A stretch of 64,000 bases of DNA from Telopea speciosissima (lineage: Eukaryota > Streptophyta > Magnoliopsida > Proteales > Proteaceae): assembly GCF_018873765.1 (NCBI RefSeq), contig NC_057922.1, positions 9,437,563-9,501,562 of the forward strand. Direction: 5' to 3'. The position numbers and the translations under genes were made by a program. Below, piece after piece: positions 13,366 to 23,500 of the stretch (position 1 is the stretch's first letter; every line of letters starts with the position of its first letter). The notes below the pieces were generated by a model. It worked only from the letters and a program-made list of their open reading frames with translations. It did not search any database and was not told where the DNA came from.

Positions 13366-15465
13366 AAAGGATAATATAAGATTCCTCTCTTTGCCTTTCC
13401 TCCTCTACTAATTTTTGTCATTTTCTAACCACGTACGTGGCACCCAGATAAAGAAACCTAAGAGAAGTAGCTCTTATCTTAAATCCCATTTTCTTTCAGT
13501 GGAAAAAGAAAAAGTGCCCTAGTATTGGATGCATGGCATAATAAATTAAGATGTTTGAATTCAAACTCCTCAATTTTAGGTATTGAAGATAAAAAGGATA
13601 TGGTTCCAATGATAACTAGGTATCCTCCTCACATAATCTGCATTTTTGATATTGAATTGAAAGTTTTCCTTTATCCATGGTAAAGAGAGAATCTTTTAAT
13701 CCACAGATTCTACCGGTTGAATGAGACTCCTAAAATAGTGTCAAAAGGTATTTTGAACTTTATACAATAGGAACAAAGGGAGCAATAATTGCCCCAATCC
13801 CTACATTCTCTTCACCCATGATGAAGAATTTTTTTTTTCTTTGGTATTATCCCTATTTGGCAAACTATCAAATTTCGATTTTTCAGAATATCCTTGGTTC
13901 TTTTGCCTTAGGTTGTCAACATCAAAAGATTTGACCTAGTTAGCTTGGTGGTGGGGGGGGGGGGGAGTGGGGGGCGGGGGGAGATCAAGATTAAAAATGC
14001 TGCTTTTTGATAGGTGTTCTGTCCAACTATGTAAACTAGGAAGAGTGAGATAGGTAGACACATGGGGTGGGCAAAATGACCGTCGTCCCGTCTTTTTCCA
14101 TGTGTTTGGGTGCACCATATGCCCCATGCACTCCAGAGCGGAGAACATCACCCCTATTTTGATATATATGTATCTTTGTTCTCAAATCAGCACAGACCAT
14201 ATAATTATCTGTTTGCCGATCTAGTTATGCTACATGTACAAACCATTTTGCAGGGTGATTAGAACTCATCAATTCCATTAGCACCTTCAATAGATTGACC
14301 ATGCAGAAATTTTCAATGTTGCCGAAGGAGATCTCATATTGACCCTCATATTGAGCTGCTTGACTACCCGAAAGACAAGTAACTACTAAACACCTATATA
14401 ATAATTAAAGGGATGAGGGCAAGGCCATGCTTCCTTGTCATGTGGTAGATTTGCATGAATGCGAGGGAAACCATTTGATAATGGACCCTACAACCATCTC
14501 AAGGGTCAAATTTCAACCTGAAACAAGTATATAAGTGATCAATATGTCTAACTTAGAGTTTCATCAAATTACAAGAATACTATGAAGAATACAATTTCAT
14601 AGTATTCTGTGATTTTTTTGTCATTGGACAAGGTATTTTTTTTTTCGTTCAAGACTAAAGTTTGACCAATAAGATTGGCATGGACAAGGTAAATTTTTTT
14701 TTCCGTTCAGCCAATGTTTGCCATGTACCAAGTCACGACGGATACAGATGATCACTAACAATCAGAAACAAGGTTCTTGCATGAAATTAAAATGAAATAT
14801 TCTATTAATATTATTATATAATTAATTCAAAATCTCATTATAAAAATTTTTCTATTATTATACCCAAATATAATCATCCAATTAAATTGCACCATGTCAT
14901 CAGAGCGTTGAAGCCTATTAACGATTAAAGATCCAACAGATCACTTCCATGACCTGCTCCAATAAGGAGACTACCAAAAACGGCGCAACACACCACGTAA
15001 ATGTGGGTTAATCCTTCCTTGTGCCAACTTACTTCTATAAAGAAACTATAAGAGTAGTGCCTACGATTCTAGTCAATCAAGGATTACACTCCTAAAGAGA
15101 CTCTTATCAATGATATTCTTATCATGAATAGAAGACTACTAGATTGGGGCTCTCTCCACCACCTCTTCTGCTAGCCAGGAACTCTATAAATACTCAGGTA
15201 TCACCACGTACAGATCCTTCTTGAATATTAACAATTATTGCTTAGAGAGATCTGACTTATGCATTAGAGAGTCTCTGCTGGTGTAAAGCAGCCCTCTGGT
15301 GCTTACTCTACTCTTCTGTGCAGGCTATAGGGTAGGAAGATAATCTATGGAGATTTCTTGACGCAACAACTATATTTTGCAACTAAATTCCTTGATTGTA
15401 AGGGGAAAAAAAAATGATTTCATTTTAAAAGTATGATTACTTATTGAATCCTTCTACCGCCAATA
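13366..15465. other. Intergenic, no gene seen
   Basis: The stretch is AT-rich with a G-run (about 13955-13980) that creates spurious proline-rich ORFs on the minus strand. No coding domain, splice-consistent exon set or bounded transposon was found. Confidence 0.5.
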
Positions 15466-15796
15466 TGCCTAGTGAGTATAACGCTTCATTATTTGTCACT
15501 TGACAGTATATGGGTTGGGGTTGATCCATGTGTAGAGGACCTTGCATACATCTCAATGACGAAATTTTATTTCAAATAAAGCAAGGAAAGTTGCTCAAAC
15601 TCTTATTCAAATTTATAGTAAAATTATCAAAACATCATCAAATGGAGACGAATATAAAATACAAAATGGGATCTTTTGTAATGCTATTTCCTCTACTCAT
15701 TTTAAGTTGAAATTGTACCAATGAGATGCTTGACTGATTCTCTACCACAGGAACTAACCCATGTTCTGTCATGTGACAAATAGTGAAGCATTATAC
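15466..15796. mobile_element. MITE, copy 1 of a family with long inverted ends
   Basis: The left end reads TGCCTAGTGAGTATAACGCT then TCATTATTTGTCACTTGACA; the right end reads TGTCATGTGACAAATAGTGA then AGCATTATAC. The arms pair over about 45 bp. A second copy lies at 33514-33859 with the same TGCCTAGTGAAGTATAA start and matching interior (ATGGAGA(C/T)GAATATAAAATAC and TTTCCTCTACTCATTTT). Two copies sharing the same ends define the element; the superfamily is not resolved. Confidence 0.75.
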
Positions 15797-16051
15797 TTTT
15801 TTTTTTCAAAGAGCAAACATTAAGAAGTTGTAACTGTTTCTCTATTCAACAAAACCAAAAATAAGGAAAAATCAGACGTTTATAAGAACTATGTCACGTT
15901 AAATATTTAAATGAACAATTTTTGTGTGAACCAAGGGTCATGGTGAGCTTCAATGATAAGAACTCAATGATAAGAACCCACAACATGCACTCTATGATGC
16001 AATTTCTCTGAGATTTGGCAGCCACAAAAGATCCTCAAGGGATTGAAACCT

Positions 16052-16122
16052 CTAGCGTGGAGAGGACAGAAGCGCTCGACTAATAATACCCGTGGCTTCA
16101 AGGTAGCGATCATTTACCACCA

Positions 16123-16158
<36 letters not shown>

Positions 16159-16372
16159 GGTAGCGATCCACACATCTTGAAATGCAACTACTTTCACTCC
16201 CACTCAGGCTTGTCCCTGGCTTTGTAATGCACTTTTCAAAGCACTTCCCTCTTATCGTCTCAACGAACTCCTCCATGTAAGCCTGGGCAAGCTGAGTCTT
16301 CAACTGGTCCATGATGGCCTCTGTTGACGGTTGGGACGACGACCCGCTCGAAGGCGATGAAAATGGATCCAT
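16052..16372 (-). pseudogene. TIM13: TIM13 interrupted by a short A-rich insertion
   Basis: The minus-strand ORF from ATG 16372 encodes the plant small-TIM family member TIM13. It has a Ser/Pro-rich N-terminus, then AQAYMEEFVETIRGKCFEKC, KPGTSLSGSESSCISRC and VDRY. The twin CX3C cysteines (CFEKC and CISRC), which form two disulfides, are intact. TIM8-TIM13 hexamers chaperone hydrophobic precursors across the mitochondrial intermembrane space. After VDRY the reading frame enters an inserted T-run, adds PFFFFFFFF and stops at 16130-16132. Beyond the insertion the same frame resumes (DRYLEATGIISRALLSSPR, stop 16052-16054), which matches the family's usual C-terminus. The coding part otherwise looks clean and the promoter looks intact. 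It could therefore be a recent loss or a shortened but expressed protein; full function seems unlikely. Confidence 0.85.
16112..16158 (+). mobile_element. 47-bp A-rich insertion with 10-bp target duplication inside TIM13
   Basis: GGTAGCGATC occurs directly on both sides (16102-16111 and 16159-16168). Between them on the plus strand is ATTTACCACC followed by A7, TTT and a long A-run ending in G. A poly-A run with a target duplication of this length is the mark of target-primed retroposition, so this may be a severely 5'-truncated LINE or SINE tail. Insertion plus one duplication copy is 57 bp, an exact multiple of three, but TAA on the minus strand inside it stops translation. No GT-AG boundaries fit, so it is not an intron. 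Confidence 0.75.
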
Positions 16373-16490
16373 CTTTTCTCTGCGTCCTCTCTCTCTCTCT
16401 CTCTCTCTTTTGCAAGCTCGACTGCCTTGGCCATCAACAAAATTAGAACCCTAATTCCTTAAGAAGAAAATCTTTGGGCCTTTGGGCTTC
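16373..16490 (-). promoter_or_regulatory. TIM13 promoter with telo-box and site II motifs
   Basis: Upstream of the ATG is a (CT)n tract (about 16386-16408). Further up lie a telo-box AACCCTAA (16447-16454) and two site II-type motifs, TGGGCC (16475-16480) and TGGGCT (16483-16488). In plants this combination is typical of mitochondrial and ribosomal biogenesis genes. Its presence argues that this is the original locus and not a promoterless retrocopy. Confidence 0.6.
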
Positions 16491-16514
16491 ACGGCCCTTG
16501 GGTTGGATGGTGCA

Positions 16515-16590
16515 ATGATAGTAAAGAAAACTGTTATTATATATACTTCACTAGGCATAGTGATAGTAAAGAAAACTGTTATTATATATA
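16515..16590. repeat. Direct repeat flanking a 14-bp MITE-end footprint
   Basis: TGATAGTAAAGAAAACTGTT followed by ATTATATATA occurs at about 16517 and again at 16561. Between the copies is TACTTCACTAGGCA, the exact reverse complement of TGCCTAGTGAAGTA, the end of the MITE family at 15466 and 33514. It could be an excision footprint or a remnant. Confidence 0.6.
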
Positions 16591-17564
16591 TTAAAATTTT
16601 AAGATAGTTACACAAACAAAACTTTCTATATTTTTTAGGAGCCTAAAGGACCTGGTAGACTTACCCTTGCCTTATTGGGCCAACAAAAGAATTGGTGCAA
16701 AATCTTTCGATTGTGGCCATTCTTAAATCCTTGAAGTGATTCAGGGACTTACCCTTGCCCTATTAAATTGGGTAAAAATTTGTAGTATATATTTCCATTA
16801 CTAGATTGTTAAATCTATACTTAATTTTTCATAAAAATATTTTGTGAAAAGAAAAATCTTACTGTGACCAAATTGATGACAAATCTTATCATTTCACATA
16901 AATATTGCATTAAATAACTTTAAACTTTTTAAAATCTGTCTTTCATTCCTACATTAAATATCTATGAGAATAAGACAAGGATTGATTAAAAGAATGTTAC
17001 AACGGCTTAGTTGATTAGTTCACCACTTTGGCAACAAAAAGTTACACCCTTTACAGAATTTGTTGAAAATCACATCAAAATTATATTAGGATTAAAACAC
17101 AAAAAGAAAAATATATTATATTTTATTTTTTGGTAAACAAAAAAATGTTATAAAACATCATCCCTTTTATGCGTTTATTAGTCATGTGGCATAAAAAATC
17201 GCTAACTGACAAAAAAATATAAAATATAAATAAGAATTTCTTTTCCGTAAAATATTTTAAGCAAAACATACACAGCGGCCTAAATGGGTGCGGTAGGCGG
17301 ATAAGGCATAAGCACGTCAGAAATAAAGAAACAATTCTGCTTTGGCCATCTGAAAATAAATTTGTAACAGTTTTCTTCGACAGATGAAACTACAGATTTA
17401 AAGTCTGATGCCCAGCTTTGCTTATAACAAGGTCAATTGTCAAAGAGAATCTCAACAGCTCGAATGGCCTCACCAACATTCATACCTAAATAACACAACT
17501 TGGATGGCTGAATCCAAAGCCCAACTTGATGAGGTTTACTATTTCTGTCCATTTTAGATCCCAA
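16591..17564. other. Between TIM13 promoter and PBC1 3' end, no gene seen
   Basis: AT-rich sequence without coding signal. The part nearest 17564 (about 17270-17564) is probably the PBC1 3' UTR. No bounded repeat was identified. Confidence 0.5.
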
Positions 17565-20500
17565 TCAGTCCATTCTTCCCTTCAGGGTCCTCTCTATAAC
17601 TTCCGTCGGAGTACTGCAGAACAGAAAAGTACAGAAATCACACAAGTATGAATTAACCCAAAATAAAAATCTAGTTGGCCCACCAAAACGAGTGATCTAT
17701 CTATCTGTAAGAAACAACCAAGAGACGGAGCCATTGTTGAAGTTTGACAGAATGTAACATACTATATTACTATCATACATAGATCTCCCAATGTTCAAAC
17801 CCTCCAGACTGCTGGCTATTCTGGATGGTCCACATTTCTTTATTTTAGGTGACAGACGAGAAAAATCAAATCACTCATGAATACGCAGGATTCTTCAAAA
17901 TAGTAGTAAGATGCCAAAATGGAAGAGCACATTTTTTTTTTATAGGTAAGAAAGAGGGGGGGGGGGGGGGAGATGTGAACCAGGAAGCTTGAACCCAAGA
18001 CCTCCTGGATAGTGGATACAGGAGCTTCAGTATAACTATGTATTAACAAAAGGACTCGCATCCAGCAAACTTTATGAAGCTAAATTGCTCTTTTTCAGTC
18101 CTTGACAGCTGACTCCCCCAGTAATGAAAGAATTAATATAGAACTCTCATGCATCCAGATACAGGATTTAGGTAGGAAAAGAAACAAATAAAGAGTGCTT
18201 ACACAACAAAGACGTGTCCACCCCATCCACTCAAACAGTCCCGATCCACAGAGGCAAGCAGTGCCTGAGAAATAGTCTCAAATAGTTCTTCCGCTTCCTG
18301 AAAGACAATTCAAAAGAAAGCACTTGGGATAATTGAAAAAATTACCATGGTTTGGAAATTGCAAGATTCATCAAGGATATAGCCATGATCAGCAGTCTTA
18401 AAAAATCACTCGCAGCCGCATGATTTTCAACCTACTCACGCACCTCATCACGCTAGAAACTCCCCCATGTGGAGAAAAAATGTAGCTTTTGTTTTGTTAG
18501 TACTGGAAAACTGTACTAGACTTTATTTCAAAGGGAAGAAATGAATTCATCATGCTCTATTAAGTTTGGAAGCAATGCACCCTTGCCATGTTTCCAGGGA
18601 CAGGGATTGGATAGGAGCCAGCAAATGCTGACTTGGTGTGGTTAGAGTAGGCCTAACCTTGAAACCATGTTCCTCCTGTTTCTTTTACAGATGAAACCAT
18701 GTGATGCAATAGCACTTCCATGGCTGGACCGACTTGACCAAGTTTGGAGACCTAGACCGAGAATAACAAGGTCCAAACCTAGCTTTTGGTCCACTAGGGA
18801 TATATAGGCGTTTAATTGTTTAGGGGTTAATTTTGTCATTTGATATTTATTAATATTTTTTCTCCTGTTTAGCCAATGATAGAAATTGTAGGAGATAAGA
18901 GTTTGAATTCAATTCTATTTCAGTTTCAGGATACGATTAGGATTGTCAAGTCTTTATATTTGGATGCATGTAGCCATTGATTCTCAGAGTGGATGAAGAT
19001 TTGTTTAGTCTTAGTGATGGAGTGCTGTTGTGACAAAACCACGACTTTCCGCTGCTTCTTTCTACTGTTCCCTCTCTGATTTCTTCACTTCCAGGAGTAT
19101 TCTCTTCTGCTCCTCCCTCCTTTTCTGTACCTGTTTCCTCTTTTTCTCTGAGTTCAAGTTACTTTGCTGCTATTCCCTGTACTGGCGGTAGAGTTTGTCT
19201 GAGAAAAAATTGCTGGAACTTCATCGAATCAACTCAGATCGCCTGAAATTTTGGGAAATGGTCTCTCCTATTGGGTGACGTGACTGCAAAGTTTGAGGCT
19301 GAATGGAGTTGGCTTTGGGAGATCTGAATTCATTTTCCAAGTTCCAAGATGCTACTGTTCACTCCACCCTGTCCATCTTTTGGGAATTTCAATTCACTTT
19401 CTGGTTGTTTGGATAAAAAATTAGTTGTTTTCAAAAGGTTTTTGGGTTAGAAATCTAATCCTAAAGTACACCCATAGTGCATCTTTCAATTAACTGTTAT
19501 GTACATGCTTTCTGTTTCTGACATTATAAACAACCCCTCCACTCCAAGGCCTTTTCAGAATAGCCCTCCACTCTAATTAGAAATCCGCTTATAGTCCCAA
19601 GCAAGTCTATTTTATCTTCCAAGTCCTAGATTGTGCTGAAATTACAGTTTTACCTCTCTATTCAAAAGTCGATCCTGTTTTAACCCAGACTTTTCTGAAC
19701 TTCCAGGATATCCCTTTTCCTTCCAATTTAATTACCCCTGTCCCAGGGTACTTTATTTCTTCAAAAAGGGTTCAAAACTGTTCTGAATATTTACAAAACT
19801 GCCACTAATCATTCAATTTCAGTTATTTGTCACTTGTGGCCCATAGTGATCCAAATTTAAGGGTTGTGTAACCCAGGGTTGAATTAACATGTTCCTTATA
19901 TATTTCTTATATGTGGGGGGAGTTTGAATTATTCTCCTCCCCCCCCCCCCAATGATGTATGCAAGCATTAATAAAAACATGACTGGTAATTTATCAATTT
20001 TGATTTTTACCAACTTGCCCATATGAATTAATTTTGGCTTGTTCTGTCATTTTCAGCTTATATTCCACATCCTTTATTTTGATTCACAAGAAGGAAAAGG
20101 AATAGAGAAGCTAACTAAAGATTCCTTCGGAAAAAAAAAGAGAGCATGTTTTAAGAGATCAAAAGACAACTAGATAAGTCTACTCAACAAATTGATAGTA
20201 GATATCAAGTTTCTAATTCTGGCAAAATAAGTAGTAGTGAAATAAGAAACGAACCATATCAGGCTTGTACATCGACTCACAGGCACCATAGAGGGACTCT
20301 GACGCAGTACCAGCAACAACAAAATCTTTGGCCAGCTCCCTATAGATAGAACAAGACAACATCAGCACCCAAACAAAACAAAGAACAATAATGTAAGCAT
20401 TTCAAGATGTGCACAAGGAGCACTCCAAACTAGACAAAATGTAGTTGACCAAAGCATTTATAGAAACATGGGTCTCCCTCCCCCCCCCCCCCCCTCTTTT

Positions 20501-23500
20501 TTCTTTCTGTACGAAGGTGAGGGAAGAAACAAATTATGTAGCAAGCAACATTCAGCCGAAAACTTGGGTAGTGGAGGTGCAAAGCACAAACAAATTGAGT
20601 TTCATTATTCACTAACAAAACTGAGAGAACCTGATCATGTAGTCCTACAACCATTTTGTAGACTGCAATTGTATTGCTGGTCTAGTTTGAGGGGGAATAG
20701 AGTGTAAATTGTTTGTACAATTACCAGTGTAGAGCAGAAACTGGACTCATAGTTAATTAAACCAGAGACAATAATAGAAAACAATCATAACCATGTTTTC
20801 TTGCACTTAAGTATTAGTAACCACAATTGAATAGCCAATGTATAATACCAAGAGTTGATGCTGATTAAAAAAAAAAATTTACAACAATAGACAATCTGAT
20901 GTATATTATGGCTGCAAAGGTCCTATGTGACCATCTCTCAATTACGAGGTTTAGATACAAATGTAAGTTGTAAAAGAATTGATGTACAACAACCAACCAG
21001 TTATTGTAGCTATCCAACTACGTTTCACAAAATTTCCCCCATACGTAATGTCATTATATATATATATATAATCAAGTCGATTTTTCTTAAGAATAATCTC
21101 CATCCCGAAGGCCAGATCAAACACAGATGGCTCTTGCCCAGCTTGCATATGTTCCACATGATACATGGAGTTAGAATAAGATTGTACACCAATACTTATC
21201 TGAAGAAAAATGCTTCCCTTTTTTACTCTACATGTATCAACCAAATGTTTCTCTCTTTTATTTTTTCCTCTTTACCTCTCACTTCATTGACACAAATGTA
21301 AAAGATATCTCAACCAATAAAAAGCATGCATGAACCCCTTGAGAAGTGATGGCAATGGATGACCTTAATATCCTTTCCTGTTAATTCAGTCCCTCACCCG
21401 GAAAGGAAGTAACTAAGTTAGATCTAATTCCATGCTTCTCACATACGCTATTCCCATTTTTCTCTCTCTCAGGTGGTTTCATCCTATGTTAGCCTGAAAT
21501 GACAGAGAACTGAAGCTTTCGAACAGCTGCAGCAAGTATTAATTCTACTCCTCTTGGAATAAAGCATTAGAGTTCATGCTCAACATAAATCTGATTATGA
21601 CATAAAAAGTTGGAGAATCTGAATTCAACGGAGAAAGTGAACCAAAAATTCTGATTTTGAATGGGTATAAAATCCAATCTTTTGGGTAATGGGCCCAAAT
21701 TGAACAATCCAAACTTTGTTAAATCTTTGACCCTCCCCCCCCACACACACAAAGACACCTAATCACGGATAAGTTTATTAGTTTGGTGTATAATTCATAG
21801 TTGTCACGGCGTCATGGCGATCCAAGTCGGTGGAGGGGTGTCACGTCGAAATATCGACATGTCGCCTGCCAGGGCGAGCATGTCGATCATGTTTTATTTT
21901 TTATTTTCTCTATTTTTAATGTTTTAATAGATGTATACTCAAGCCATGTTTTATTTTTTCTCTATTGTTTCTCAAGTTTTAAGAAGATAATTCAGAAATC
22001 GAAGAGGGAAAGAAGAAATCAAAAAGGGAAAGAAGAAATCGAAGAGGGAAGAAGAAATCGAAGACAAGAAGAACAAATCGAAGAGGGAAAGAGAGGCAGG
22101 AAGAAGAAATCAAAGAGGGACGCCATGGCGTAGGTCGCTATGCAACCTTCTCCAGCGCCAGGACGCCATGGCGGCGCCTTGGTGACGCCATGACAACTAT
22201 GGTATAATTACAACCTTTTGTGATTATGGTGAATTCTAATGAATACATGAGAGTTCTCTAATATAGAAGAAAAAAGTTTCTGAAAAGAAAATTCAAATAA
22301 TGGTACAAAAACTTGCAAAAAATAATAATAAATAAATCCAGAAATCAAAGAATATTTCAAGCACTAGAAAGAACTCAAAAGAACTTTGAATGAGTATATG
22401 TATGCCCCAATGTTACACAGGTTCACTTGTGAGTATTGTGTAAAGGTAAAGTGTCCAAGAGTCAAATCCACCCAATGCTTATAACTTAGGACATGGGAAA
22501 TGTGTCCAGAAATGGGAATGGGTATATGAACTCAGCTAAACTATGTCAAAAAAGGTGGGGTACCGTGTCCCCTTTTATAAAAGAACTATAAAACATTTAA
22601 GCAAAATTGATAAGAAAAAGACAAAATCATGGATGAGGATTAAATATAAATATTTAGAATAGGGAAATAGAACTTTTTGAATAATGCAACATAGGACCAA
22701 AGGAGCCACAGATTTGTCTAGTAGCAGATATAATATTAACAGAGGACACAATATAAGATTAAGAAACAGCAGGAAAGAAAATAAACAGAATTTAGAGAAG
22801 AAATCGAATTTCAAAATACAGGGGATACGAGCATAGTTGTCAAGGCATCCAGGCGCCTTGGTCGCCTAGTTGGTGTCGCCTTGATTTTGGACCTTCTCCA
22901 ATGCCTTGGGTCGCCTAGACGCCGTGACAACTATGGATATGAGAGAGGAGAAATCTGATGTCTCAAAAGCTGACCACCACCGAACTTCAGTCAAATTTTC
23001 ACCAGGATCAGACTTATTAATCGAATGTTAAAATCCACATTTCTCTCACTAAATATGGGGCACAACTAGATCTTTTAACAGAATAGGGTGGAACAGAGAA
23101 GGGTATGAAGTACGATTAACAGATAGTATTGAACAGAAGTCCAGCAATCTGACCTGGAAAATACAACTCACTCAGCCTCATCCCAACTAAATGGCTCGGC
23201 TACATGAATCCTTTTTCTCCGATCAGCTCTATTCAAAGCCATACTTGTAACAAGTCCTAAGCTATGCATGTCTTTCCTCACCACTTCTCCTAGAATCACT
23301 TTAGGCCTACCCCCAGCTCTTTTATTTCCTTCAATCTAAATCAAATCACCCCCTCTGTACTAGAGCATTCAAAAGCCTACATTGCACATGCACATGCACA
23401 TGCACATGCACATGCACATGCCACCTCAAACGACTTTCTCGCAGCCTATCATGTTGGGATTATATATCAATAAAAACTCAGTGAGGACAGCTGAGAGCAA

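Noticed and set aside
13936..14151. Minus-strand ORF with a Pro-rich tail
   Set aside because: The tail comes from a G homopolymer, and the rest overlaps a degraded repeat.
16112..16158. The TIM13 interruption as an intron
   Set aside because: No GT-AG or AT-AC borders fit the reading frame, and the flanks are exact 10-bp direct repeats.
20430..20707. ORFs on both strands across a C/G run
   Set aside because: They are created by the homopolymer inside a PBC1 intron and have no domain.
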